Counted from the stretch's first letter, positions 9,647 to 17,614 are shown. The stretch is 26,214 bases of DNA from Treponema sp. (GCA_009784995.1 WQXE01000006.1:1-26214), one strand, 5' to 3'. Notes: generated by a model from the letters alone, not told the origin. A program made the numbers and translations.

Positions 9647-9652
9647 TTGGTT

Positions 9653-9661
9653 AGTATATCA
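9653..9661 (-). promoter_or_regulatory. Extended -10 promoter of ftsH (leaderless layout)
   Basis: On the minus strand the sequence reads TGA-TATACT, an extended -10 box, with the hexamer at 9653-9658. Six bases (AACCAA) separate it from the ftsH ATG, so the expected +1 is the A of the start codon. No recognisable -35 is seen, as is common for extended -10 promoters. The -35 zone would overlap the -10 of polA. Confidence 0.55.
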
Positions 9662-9677
9662 TACAAAAGTATTTTTA

Positions 9678-9686
9678 TGCTACTAT
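9678..9686 (+). promoter_or_regulatory. Extended -10 promoter of polA (leaderless layout)
   Basis: TGC-TACTAT forms an extended -10 with the hexamer at 9681-9686. Six bases (AGTACC) separate it from ATG 9693, placing +1 on the start codon. No Shine-Dalgarno is present between box and ATG. The ftsH -10 lies 22 bp away on the other strand, so RNA polymerase footprints must collide. Confidence 0.55.
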
Positions 9687-9692
9687 AGTACC

Positions 9693-12599
9693 ATGAAAAC
9701 CCCTCTTCCTCCCCTTTACCTTATTGACTCTTACGGTCTTATTTACCGTTCATATTTCGCGTTTTTAACACATCCTTTGCGTAATAACGCGGGAAAAAAT
9801 GTTTCCGCTTTATTTGGATTCGCGCGGACAATTGTATCGTTATTAAACGACGGCGCTCCCGCCGCGGACAGTAATGGAAAACTTTTAGAAAAAAAAGAAT
9901 TACCTTTACGCCTTGCCGCCATTTTTGATTCCAAAACACCTACTTTCAGACATAAAATGTACAATGAATATAAAGCAAACAGACAAAAAACACCGGATGA
10001 TTTACATGAACAAGTTCCGTTAGTTGAAGAATTTTTAACTTCGCTTGGTGTCAAGTGCCTGAAAGCCGAAGGTTTTGAAGCTGATGATATAATAGCGACA
10101 CTCGCGCGGAAATGCAAAAGCGAAGGCAGACAATGTTATATACTTTCATCCGATAAAGATTTACTGCAATTGGTCGGCGAAGGGGTTTTTGAACTGCGCC
10201 CCGCGAAGATTAACAGAAGCGAAACTAACATGACAGGTATTAATACCACAAGCTCAGGTCCCATATGGGATTTAGTCGGAGAAAACGAAGTAAAATCTGA
10301 ATGGGGTGTTGAGCCTGTAAAAATACTCGATCTGCTTTCTTTAACAGGAGACGCTTCTGATAATGTGCCGGGTGTAAAAGGAATTGGTGATAAAACAGCG
10401 GTTAAACTGATGACACGTTACGGTTCGTTAGATGAAATATACAATAATATAGCGGCAATTGAAGGTTCAACCGGAAAAAAAATATCGGAAGGAAAAGAAA
10501 ACGCTTATTTTTCTAAATCACTTATCCGACTGCGCGAAGATGTTGAATTACAAATAACAAATATAGACGAACTTTCTGTGGAAGAATTAAACCGAAGCGA
10601 AGGAGCGGCGATACTCATGCGTGAAGGAATTCGCCAAAGCGCCAAGTTGTTAGATCAAAATGCAAATTCTTCTAATATCTCACGCCAAGACGCGAAGACG
10701 CCAAGAACGCAAAGTGAAGAAGAGGGAATTAAAGAGGATGTTTCTAATATAACTGTAGATGAATCCTTGCTTGGCGAGGGGGTTTATAAAACTGTCCTTA
10801 ATATAGAAGAATTAAAATCAATTTTGGAACAGGCGAAAAAACAAAAACTTTTAGCGCTGGATTTTGAAACAGATTCGCTTGACGCTTGGAATACGCGCCC
10901 CATCGGTATTTCGTTCGCGTTAAAACCAAAAGAAGCCTTTTATATTCCGCTTACACCCCATGATGTAAATAACGAAGCGGGCAGCTCCGCGTTTATTGAA
11001 CCACTAAAAGTTTATGATCTTTTGCGCCCTATTTTCGCGGACAGCGAAATGACAATTGTCGCGCATAACGCCAAGTTTGATTACAAGGTAAGCCGCGGTT
11101 TAGGAGTTCAACGCTGGTCATGTAAAATCTGGGATACAATGATAGCTTCGTGGCTTTCAGATCCGGAACGTAACAATTATTCATTGGATTCGCTTGCTTC
11201 GTATACTTTCGATTGCTCTCCATTAAAATTTAATGACATAGTCGCAAAAGGAGAGGCTTTTGATACAGTATCACTTGAAACAGCGACACGTTATTCATGC
11301 GAGGACGCCGATTACTGCATCAGATTAAAACACTATCTTGAACCTGTTTTAAAAAGGATAGAATCAATCGATCTTTTTGAAAATATGGAAATGCCGCTTT
11401 TACCAATACTCGCCGAAATGGAAGGTGAAGGAATAAAAATCGAACCAAACGCGCTTATCGAATATGGCAAGGAACTCGCGATAGAACTTGACAGAATCCA
11501 GGCTGAAACATGGAAAACAGTTGGACATGAATTTAATTTATCCAGTACAAAGCAGCTTCAGGAAGTGCTTTTTGTCGAACGAAAACTGACCCCCGGAAAA
11601 AAAACAAAAACAGGTTTTTCCACAGACGCGGCGGCTTTGGAAGAACTCGCGAGAGAAGATCCGGTTCCGGCTTTAATCCTTAGGCATCGATCATTGTCAA
11701 AATTAAAATCTACCTATGTAGATACATTGGCGCAAATGGCAGATGAACAAAACAGGGTTCACACAAATTTTATGCAGACAGGAACCGCTACAGGCCGCCT
11801 TTCCAGCCGCGAACCCAATTTGCAAAACATCCCAATCCGCGCCGAAGAAGGGAGGCGAATCCGAGAAGCTTTTATCGCGAAACCGGGCTGTGTATTAATT
11901 TCCGCCGACTACAGTCAAATTGAACTTGTAATACTCGCTCATCTTTCGCAGGATAAAAATTTAATCGCGGCTTTTACAGAAGATAAAAACACATCCGCCG
12001 TTCAGGATGTTCATATCCGTACCGCGTCATTAATCTTTGGCATCGATGAAAAAGAAGTAAACAGCGAGCAAAGACGCGTGGCTAAAACTATTAATTTTGG
12101 CGTAATTTACGGCATGAGCGCGTTTCGCCTGGCGAATGAACTAAACATCAACAGAACAGAAGCGCAAAATTTTATCAGCGCCTATTTTAATACATATTCG
12201 GGTGTACAGCGGTTTATAGAAAATCTTATTAAAAAAACCGAACAAACCGGTTTTGTGACCACAATTTCCGGGCGCCGCCGTTATATCCCGTTAATAAATT
12301 CGCGCAACAAGACCGAAAAATCGGCAGCGGAGCGAATCGCCGTAAATACTCCTATTCAAGGGTCAGCTGCCGATATTGTAAAAACAGCCATGATCAGGCT
12401 GGATAAAAGACTTATAGAAGAAAATTCAGACGCGCGCCTTTTATTACAGGTTCACGACGAGTTAATTCTGGAATGCCCCGAAAAAAACTGTGACAAAACT
12501 GTGACATTAGTTAAAGAAGAAATGGAAAAAGCGATAAAATTATGTATTCCTTTAAGAATTTCTGTTGAAACTGGGTATTCTTGGGGTAATTTTCACTAA
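9693..12599 (+). CDS. polA: DNA polymerase I
   Basis: This 968-residue family A polymerase acts in Okazaki fragment processing and repair synthesis. The 5'-nuclease domain covers about 1-315 (YLIDSYGLIYRSYFA; GFEADDIIATLA; SGDASDN-type helix-hairpin-helix region LTGDASDNVPGVKGIGDKTA). The 3'-5' exonuclease keeps its metal residues: D390 and E392 in LDFETDSLD, the HNAKFDYK motif, and Tyr/Asp in YSCEDADY, so proofreading should work. Polymerase motif A is SADYSQIEL (D739), motif B RRVAKTINFGVIYG, and motif C VHDE (D922). I used ATG 9693 rather than the in-frame GTG at 9624, because the family N-terminus starts there and the longer form would overlap the ftsH start. The linker at residues 330-341 is encoded by a dispersed-type repeat. 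Transcript predicted leaderless. Confidence 0.98.
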   Translation: MKTPLPPLYLIDSYGLIYRSYFAFLTHPLRNNAGKNVSALFGFARTIVSLLNDGAPAADSNGKLLEKKELPLRLAAIFDSKTPTFRHKMYNEYKANRQKTPDDLHEQVPLVEEFLTSLGVKCLKAEGFEADDIIATLARKCKSEGRQCYILSSDKDLLQLVGEGVFELRPAKINRSETNMTGINTTSSGPIWDLVGENEVKSEWGVEPVKILDLLSLTGDASDNVPGVKGIGDKTAVKLMTRYGSLDEIYNNIAAIEGSTGKKISEGKENAYFSKSLIRLREDVELQITNIDELSVEELNRSEGAAILMREGIRQSAKLLDQNANSSNISRQDAKTPRTQSEEEGIKEDVSNITVDESLLGEGVYKTVLNIEELKSILEQAKKQKLLALDFETDSLDAWNTRPIGISFALKPKEAFYIPLTPHDVNNEAGSSAFIEPLKVYDLLRPIFADSEMTIVAHNAKFDYKVSRGLGVQRWSCKIWDTMIASWLSDPERNNYSLDSLASYTFDCSPLKFNDIVAKGEAFDTVSLETATRYSCEDADYCIRLKHYLEPVLKRIESIDLFENMEMPLLPILAEMEGEGIKIEPNALIEYGKELAIELDRIQAETWKTVGHEFNLSSTKQLQEVLFVERKLTPGKKTKTGFSTDAAALEELAREDPVPALILRHRSLSKLKSTYVDTLAQMADEQNRVHTNFMQTGTATGRLSSREPNLQNIPIRAEEGRRIREAFIAKPGCVLISADYSQIELVILAHLSQDKNLIAAFTEDKNTSAVQDVHIRTASLIFGIDEKEVNSEQRRVAKTINFGVIYGMSAFRLANELNINRTEAQNFISAYFNTYSGVQRFIENLIKKTEQTGFVTTISGRRRYIPLINSRNKTEKSAAERIAVNTPIQGSAADIVKTAMIRLDKRLIEENSDARLLLQVHDELILECPEKNCDKTVTLVKEEMEKAIKLCIPLRISVETGYSWGNFH
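10681..10715 (+). repeat. Phrase-like repeat inside the polA linker
   Basis: A run of near-identical 8-9 base units (ACGCCAAG, ACGCGAAG, ACGCCAAG, AACGCAAAG) is read in frame as SRQDAKTPRTQS between the nuclease and proofreading domains. The same kind of unit, CGCAAAGACGC, occurs in the ffs-dnaX gap at 17402-17424 and, inverted, near 17354-17371. It is preserved in frame and lies in a non-catalytic linker. Confidence 0.6.
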
Positions 12600-12651
12600 A
12601 TTTAACAATATTATAAATTTGATTTTCCCGGTTTTCCGTTGTACAATACGA

Positions 12652-12682
12652 TATAATAAAAATCATAAATACTATATGGGAG
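12652..12682 (+). promoter_or_regulatory. -10 box and Shine-Dalgarno of the hydrogenase/MCP gene
   Basis: TATAAT at 12652-12657 predicts a start near 12664 and a leader of about 25 nt. GGGAG at 12678-12682 sits six bases before ATG 12689 and decides the start. The -35 region is not convincing. Confidence 0.45.
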
Positions 12683-12688
12683 CAGAAA

Positions 12689-14776
12689 ATGGGAAAAACA
12701 AAACTTACACCGGTAGTACAAATTGACGAAAAAAAATGCATAAATTGCTACGCCTGTATAACCGGATGCCCTGTCAAATTTTGCATGGACGGATCCGGCG
12801 AAGTATTAACGATAAACCACGACATTTGTGTCGGATGCGGAAACTGTATTATTGTCTGTTCCCATAAAGCCCGCAGTATTATAGATGATACAGATACATT
12901 TTTTAGAGATTTAAAAAGAGGTGAAAAAATAGTCGCGGTAGTAGCGCCCGCGATCGTCGCGGTTTTCCAGGAAAAGTTCCTTAATTTTAACGGATGGTTA
13001 AAATCGCTTGGTATAGAATCGTTTTTTGACGTCAGTTTCGGCGCTGAATTAACTGTAATTTCCTATCTTGAACATATTAAAAAAAATAATCCGCGCACTG
13101 TAATCGCTCAGCCCTGCCCCGCGATTGTAAGTTATATCCAGATTTATCATCCTGAATTAATACCTTACCTAGCTCCAGCGGACAGCCCAATGCTTCACAC
13201 TGTAAAAATGATTAGAGAATATTATCCAAAATATAAAAATCATAAGATCGCGATGATATCTCCTTGTATCGCTAAAAAAAGAGAGTTCGATGAAACAAAA
13301 ATGGTAGATTACAATGTCACCATGCTCGCGTTAAGAGAGTATATCGATAAAAACAACATAGATCTTTTTAAATTACCTCAGATTGAATACGAAGGACCTC
13401 ACGCGGAGCGCGCTGTAGGTTTTTCATCGCCGGGAGGATTATTGGATACGGCGGAACGTTTTGTTCCCGGTATCAGGCGGCGAACGCACAAGTCCGAAGG
13501 TGTTCACACAATTTATCCTTACCTGGAAGAAATGGTAGAACTTTTACATACCGATGTTGAACTGTCATTGCTTGTAGATTGTTTAAACTGCGAAAAAGGC
13601 TGCAACGGAGGACCCGGTACAGGAAACAGCAAAACACCGACCGCGATACTGGAAAATCCTGTACGCAAAAGAAGACACAAACTGGAAGAGTATCATAAAC
13701 ATCAAAAGGGTGAATGGGTTTATAAAAAATATCACAAAACATTGGACAAATTTTGGAAGAAGGATTTATACAACAGAGAATATCTGGATTTATCCGCAAA
13801 CAACTTTTTAAAAACACCAAATGAAGCTGAACTTACAAAAATTTATCACAGTTTAAAAAAGTTCGAAGCTAAGGATATTTACGACTGCACCGCCTGCGGT
13901 TACGGAAGCTGTAAATCTATGGCGACAGCGATTTATAACAATTTAAATAAACCTGAACACTGCTCTCATTATATTCTGGCTCTTTTGCAGGAAGAAATGA
14001 AAGTAGAAGAACTTTTGCATATACTAAGCGATCATATAAACAGCGCGACAGAATTAATCGACGGAATTAATACAATCGTAGAAGATTTAAGCAAAAGTAT
14101 TGATATGCAAGCGCATTCAGTAGAAGAAACATCCAAGAAAACCGAAATAATGGTTAGTTCGATTAAAACAACTTCGACTATATCAAAAAACAAACAGGAA
14201 GACATAAAAGAATTAATCGAAAACGCCGCGATGGGTCAGGAATCCATGAGGGGAACAATACAATCTGTACAGGAAATTTCCCAATCGGTAGACGGCATAG
14301 CTTCCGCGATAAAAATAATCAGCGCGATCGCGGCTAACACAAACCTGTTGTCCATGAACGCGGCGATCGAAGCGGCTCATGCGGGAGACGCGGGAAGGGG
14401 TTTCGCGGTTGTAGCCAACGAAATACGCCGTCTTTCGGAAAGCACAAGGGAAAATTCGCGCAATATTTCTCAGACATTAAAAAATATAATCGACGGAATC
14501 GCTGTAACATCTAAACAATCCAATGATACAGACGCGCGTATTACGGAAATGTCAAAGGAAATAAATGATTTCGCGTTAACGATGACCGACCTTATAAACA
14601 CTTTTAACGAATTATCATCCAATAGCGGTGAAATAACTTCAACACTTGAAAGCCTTAGGGTTCAAAGCAATGAGGTAAAAAATGTTTATTCGCAGATGTT
14701 ATCGATGACAAAAAAAGTACGTGATTCCATGCATGAACTGACAGAGATCGCGAAGAAAAAAGATTCGATACATTAA
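12689..14776 (+). CDS. Sensory [FeFe]-hydrogenase fused to a chemotaxis (MCP) signalling domain
   Basis: This 695-residue soluble protein probably senses H2 and signals to CheA/CheW. In order: two [4Fe-4S] ferredoxin motifs (C17/C20/C23/C27 and C47/C50/C53/C57); an H-cluster domain with its four cluster cysteines in QPCPAIV (C143), SPCIAKK (C193) and NCEKGCNGG (C301, C305); a further Fe-S motif DCTACGYGSC with C400, C403, C408 and probably C425; then a coiled coil (about 435-690) with the MCP hairpin tip NAAIEAAHAGDAGRGFAVVANEIR (written here only to name the tip, residues 557-580). No membrane segment and no PAS domain are visible. The residue before C143 is proline where catalytic enzymes carry the proton-relay cysteine, which suggests low turnover and a sensory role. 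Hydrogenase-MCP fusions are known from termite-gut treponemes. It converges on recR with one base between stops. Confidence 0.88.
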   Translation: MGKTKLTPVVQIDEKKCINCYACITGCPVKFCMDGSGEVLTINHDICVGCGNCIIVCSHKARSIIDDTDTFFRDLKRGEKIVAVVAPAIVAVFQEKFLNFNGWLKSLGIESFFDVSFGAELTVISYLEHIKKNNPRTVIAQPCPAIVSYIQIYHPELIPYLAPADSPMLHTVKMIREYYPKYKNHKIAMISPCIAKKREFDETKMVDYNVTMLALREYIDKNNIDLFKLPQIEYEGPHAERAVGFSSPGGLLDTAERFVPGIRRRTHKSEGVHTIYPYLEEMVELLHTDVELSLLVDCLNCEKGCNGGPGTGNSKTPTAILENPVRKRRHKLEEYHKHQKGEWVYKKYHKTLDKFWKKDLYNREYLDLSANNFLKTPNEAELTKIYHSLKKFEAKDIYDCTACGYGSCKSMATAIYNNLNKPEHCSHYILALLQEEMKVEELLHILSDHINSATELIDGINTIVEDLSKSIDMQAHSVEETSKKTEIMVSSIKTTSTISKNKQEDIKELIENAAMGQESMRGTIQSVQEISQSVDGIASAIKIISAIAANTNLLSMNAAIEAAHAGDAGRGFAVVANEIRRLSESTRENSRNISQTLKNIIDGIAVTSKQSNDTDARITEMSKEINDFALTMTDLINTFNELSSNSGEITSTLESLRVQSNEVKNVYSQMLSMTKKVRDSMHELTEIAKKKDSIH

Positions 14777-14777
14777 A

Positions 14778-15371
14778 TTAAATTCTTACCCTGCCGCGGA
14801 AACTGCGCGAAAGGGTAAGTTTATCGATATACTCGATGTTCCCGCCAACAGGCATTCCCGAGGCGAGGCGGGAAATAATTACAGGATAATCTTTTAATGT
14901 TTTTTGCAAGTACAAGGCTGTTGTATCACCTTCTACTGTGGGGTTTAGCGCGAGGATTAATTCTTTTACATTTTTATCGCGCAAACGGTTAATTAATTTA
15001 TCTATGGAAAGGTTAGCGGGACTGACTCCGTCTAACGGCGCGATTAATCCGCCAAGCACATGATAAACGCCTGAAAATTCTTTTCCTTCTTCTATAATGC
15101 GGATATCCTGAGCGCTTTCTATAACACATATAATGGAAGTATCGCGTTTTGGATCGCAGCAGACAGAACAAGGGTCGGCTTCGGTATAACCGCCGCAAAC
15201 GCCGCACTTTCTTATCGCTTTGTGTAAACCAAAAAGCTCATTTGCGAGGGTTGCGGCAAAAGAAGGGTTACTGTCTAATATATGATACGCTATCCGCCCC
15301 GCGCTTTTTTTTCCGACGCCGGGCAGTTTGGAAAATAAAATAACAAGCCTGTCTAGCGCGTTACCGTTCAC
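14778..15371 (-). CDS. recR: Recombination mediator RecR
   Basis: This 197-residue RecR belongs to the RecFOR pathway, which loads RecA at single-strand gaps. The helix-hairpin-helix is LPGVGKKSAGRIAYHIL (16-32). The zinc site is CGVC...CSVC (C56, C59, C68, C71). The Toprim fold follows from ICVIESAQDI to the C-terminus. Length is normal. The start codon is GTG 15371, with GAGG six bases upstream overlapping the ybaB stop, so the two genes are likely coupled. It is the last gene of the dnaX-ybaB-recR unit and ends one base from the convergent hydrogenase gene, with no visible terminator between them. Confidence 0.97.
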   Translation of the reverse strand: MNGNALDRLVILFSKLPGVGKKSAGRIAYHILDSNPSFAATLANELFGLHKAIRKCGVCGGYTEADPCSVCCDPKRDTSIICVIESAQDIRIIEEGKEFSGVYHVLGGLIAPLDGVSPANLSIDKLINRLRDKNVKELILALNPTVEGDTTALYLQKTLKDYPVIISRLASGMPVGGNIEYIDKLTLSRSFRGRVRI

Positions 15372-15379
15372 GTTATCCT

Positions 15380-15703
15380 CTATTGGAAACCCGGAAAATT
15401 TGCCATGTTTACACCGCCAGTTAACGCGCCAACTTCAGAACTGATCGCTTCTTTAACTTTCGCCATGCCATCTGTAAAAGCCGCCATGATTAAATCCTGC
15501 AGCATTTCTACATCGCCGCCGTCTATTGTTTGCGGCATAATGCGTACAGCTATAACTTCCAATTTGCCGTTAACGTCGATTTCTACCATACCGGCTCCGG
15601 CGGAACCTGTCGCCGAAATGCCGCCAAGCTTTTCCTGAAAGCCGCTCATATGCTCCTGGATTTTCTGCGCGTTTTTTAATAAATCAAACGGATTAATATT
15701 CAT
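15380..15703 (-). CDS. ybaB: YbaB/EbfC nucleoid-associated protein
   Basis: This 107-residue YbaB/EbfC family protein is a small dimeric DNA-binding protein. It matches the family in length, in the N-terminal helix NPFDLLKNAQKIQEHM, the following GMVEIDVNGKLEVIAVRI strand region, and the MLQDLIMAAFTDGMAKVKE helix. In Borrelia the homologue EbfC binds DNA broadly and affects gene expression; that role is known from the family and is inferred here. A good Shine-Dalgarno (GAGGTGA) precedes ATG 15703. The gene lies 18 bases after dnaX and 8 bases before recR, the usual conserved order. Confidence 0.96.
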   Translation of the reverse strand: MNINPFDLLKNAQKIQEHMSGFQEKLGGISATGSAGAGMVEIDVNGKLEVIAVRIMPQTIDGGDVEMLQDLIMAAFTDGMAKVKEAISSEVGALTGGVNMANFPGFQ

Positions 15704-15721
15704 ATAATTTCACCTCATGTT

Positions 15722-17179
15722 TTATGATATGACTGTTCCCGGTATAACCGACAAAACATTTTCCACCTGCGGCGGATTTTCTTTACCGCTTTTTATTGAA
15801 GTATTATTCCACATCGGAACATCATCATCGTCATCAGCGTTATTATTAGTAGAAGTCTTTTCTTTCGCGGCAAGCATTTTCTGAAACTCATCGGTTAATG
15901 AACGCCCGTCTCCCGAAGGCTGTGTTTTGGGAGCTGTATTTTCTGCTACCGCCGCGGCAGCTGCCGGTACAGAGCGCGGTTCTACAGTCTGCGTGTTTGA
16001 AGATGGCGCGAAACTGCCCCCTCTCGCAAGCGCGGATTTTGCCGCGTCTATCGAATTTTTTAGCTCTATAGGAGAAACCCATTTTGTTAACCATGTCAAT
16101 TTAGAAATCGCTGTTTCAAGGTCGAAGCGAGGCGATACTGAATAACGAATATTGCGGTAACAATCAAGCAGAATATCCAACGCCTGTTCCAGCCTGATTG
16201 AATCCAGCGTTTCAAGAGTTTTCGCGCAAAACTGCGAAGGGCGATAACCCAAAAGAGATTCCCTTGTTACGCCATTTTTTACCAATAAAAGACTGCGGTA
16301 GTATCCTGTAAGGTCTATCACAAACTGTTCGATAGCTACACCGCTCGCGAGTATTTCATCGGTAAGAGCGAAGGATTTTTGTCCGTCATTTTCCACACAG
16401 GAAAGCGAAAGTTCGTTAAGTTTTTCAAGACCGATGATGCCGAGTTTTTCGCGGATCAAATCGCTTCGGATATTAATACCGTTCGCTCCGGCGGAAAATG
16501 AAACAACCTGATCAAACAAAGTAAAAGCGTCGCGCATACTGCCTGTCGATTCGCGCGCAATCCAGAAAAGCGCGTCATCTTCCGCCTGGATATTATTTTC
16601 GGCGCAGATTTTTTTTAGTATTTCCTGAATTGTCTCAACAGGTATCAGCCTGAAATTAAATTGCTGGCAGCGGCTTTTAATTGTCGCGGGAACTTTGTGC
16701 AGTTCTGTTGTAGCGAAAATAAAACAAATGTAAGGCGGCGGCTCTTCTATGGTTTTTAAAAGAGCGTTAAACGCGCTTGTCGAAAGCATATGAACTTCGT
16801 CTATTATATAAACCTTATACTTTCCAGCCTGAGGCGGAAATAAAACTTCATCTTTAATTTGGCGCACATCATTTACGGAATTGTTGGAAGCTCCGTCAAT
16901 TTCGATTACGTCCATACTGGCGCCCTGCGTAATGGCTCGGCAGTTATCACAAAGACCACAAGGACCATTTGGCGCTTTTTCGCAGTTTAAAGAACGCGCC
17001 AAAATACGCGCCGCGCTGGTTTTGCCGCATCCTCTGGGTCCGGAAAAAAGATAAGCGTGCGCGATCTGACTGTTTACAAGTGAATTCTTAATAGTAGAAA
17101 CAACAAATTCCTGCCCCGCCAATTCGTCAAAGGTTTTGGGGCGGTATTTGGAAGCGGTTACTTCGTATCGAGCTGCCAT
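15722..17179 (-). CDS. dnaX: DNA polymerase III subunit gamma/tau
   Basis: This 485-residue DnaX is the clamp-loader ATPase of the replicase. Walker A is GPRGCGKT (47-54), the zinc module has C66, C74, C77 and C80, Walker B is YIIDEVHML (124-132), and the SRC arginine-finger motif is at 169-171. Domain III follows (about 240-370). The C-terminal 100 residues are low-complexity (Ala-rich, then an Asn/Asp run DDDDDVP), so this is a gamma-length product without a long tau tail. I saw no A-rich slippery heptamer of the E. coli type, so one product is expected. ATG 17179 lacks a Shine-Dalgarno; a TTGACC/TAAACT promoter places the +1 on the ATG. It is followed by ybaB and recR. Confidence 0.97.
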   Translation of the reverse strand: MAARYEVTASKYRPKTFDELAGQEFVVSTIKNSLVNSQIAHAYLFSGPRGCGKTSAARILARSLNCEKAPNGPCGLCDNCRAITQGASMDVIEIDGASNNSVNDVRQIKDEVLFPPQAGKYKVYIIDEVHMLSTSAFNALLKTIEEPPPYICFIFATTELHKVPATIKSRCQQFNFRLIPVETIQEILKKICAENNIQAEDDALFWIARESTGSMRDAFTLFDQVVSFSAGANGINIRSDLIREKLGIIGLEKLNELSLSCVENDGQKSFALTDEILASGVAIEQFVIDLTGYYRSLLLVKNGVTRESLLGYRPSQFCAKTLETLDSIRLEQALDILLDCYRNIRYSVSPRFDLETAISKLTWLTKWVSPIELKNSIDAAKSALARGGSFAPSSNTQTVEPRSVPAAAAAVAENTAPKTQPSGDGRSLTDEFQKMLAAKEKTSTNNNADDDDDVPMWNNTSIKSGKENPPQVENVLSVIPGTVIS

Positions 17180-17185
17180 GTTGGT

Positions 17186-17214
17186 AGTTTATTACGGCAA
17201 AGCCAACTGGTCAA
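17186..17214 (-). promoter_or_regulatory. dnaX promoter, leaderless layout
   Basis: Minus-strand TTGACC (17209-17214), a 17-bp spacer and TAAACT (17186-17191) end six bases before the dnaX ATG at 17179. The -35 is identical to that of ffs. No Shine-Dalgarno lies in the six bases (ACCAAC). Confidence 0.6.
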
Positions 17215-17224
17215 TATACTTAAT

Positions 17225-17475
17225 AAACAAGATTAGTAAACAGACTTAGTACACACGGAACACGGATTAGCGCGGATTAAACGGATTATCACGGAATTGT
17301 TGTTCGATATATTATCTTCGTTCGTGTGGTTCGTGGTAAAACTCTTATTCTTCCTTTGCGTACTTTGCGAGATAAAAATAGGAAATTTCTAAAGAAGAGT
17401 TCACGCAAAGACGCTGAGACGCAGAGTTGTTGTTCGAAAACTTTTTTTCCTCCGTGAAAATCCGCGTTTATTGTG
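17225..17475. repeat. Patchwork of short phrase-like repeats between dnaX and ffs
   Basis: This gap holds no convincing gene. It contains a block of CACGGATT-type units (CACGGAACACGGATT, GCGCGGATTAAACGGATT, CACGGAATT; 17254-17298) and the 11-mer TTGTTGTTCGA twice (17297-17307 and 17427-17437). It also holds GTTCGTGTGGTTCGTGG (about 17320-17336), an inverted CTTTGCGTACTTTGCGAG (17355-17372), the direct TCACGCAAAGACGCTGAGACGCAGAG block (17401-17426, quoted here in units of CGCAAAGACGC) and CCGTGAAAATCCGCG (about 17453-17467). Period is roughly 8-12 bp. Its function is unknown. Confidence 0.6.
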
Positions 17476-17492
17476 TTCCAAGTATTCCAGGT

Positions 17493-17500
17493 AAAAAAAG
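17493..17500 (-). terminator. U-tract terminator of ffs
   Basis: Seven T on the minus strand follow immediately after the closing helix of the SRP RNA, so the RNA hairpin itself serves as the terminator stem. Confidence 0.7.
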
Positions 17501-17610
17501 TGTTCCGCGTCAGGAGGATCGCGGCGCAGCAAGCTTCCGCTTACCGTTGCTTCCTTCCGGACCTGGCGGGGTTGGGCGGCGCCTGCTCGCACGGTTCCTG
17601 ACACAGAACA
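17501..17610 (-). ncRNA. ffs: Signal recognition particle RNA (small bacterial 4.5S type)
   Basis: The minus strand carries the SRP RNA core CAGGTCCGGAAGGAAGCA, the Ffh-binding loop conserved in bacteria. The two ends pair perfectly over 15 positions: UGUUCUGUGUCAGGA (17610-17596) with UCCUGACGCGGAACA (17515-17501), including two G-U pairs. This gives a hairpin RNA of about 110 nt, typical of the short form without Alu domain. Seven T follow at 17499-17493 and act as terminator. The RNA joins Ffh to target membrane-protein translation to FtsY. The position just upstream of dnaX on the same strand is a common bacterial arrangement. It has its own promoter. Confidence 0.95.
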
Positions 17611-17614
17611 ATTA

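Noticed and set aside
9624..9692. In-frame upstream extension of polA from a GTG at 9624
   Set aside because: It would overlap the start of divergent ftsH, and family alignment places the N-terminus at ATG 9693, directly behind a good -10.
12600..12651. Terminator after polA
   Set aside because: No stable hairpin with a T-run was found between polA and the hydrogenase promoter.
15722..16000. Programmed frameshift producing short and long DnaX forms
   Set aside because: No A-rich slippery heptamer was seen; the reading frame ends in an ordinary low-complexity tail.
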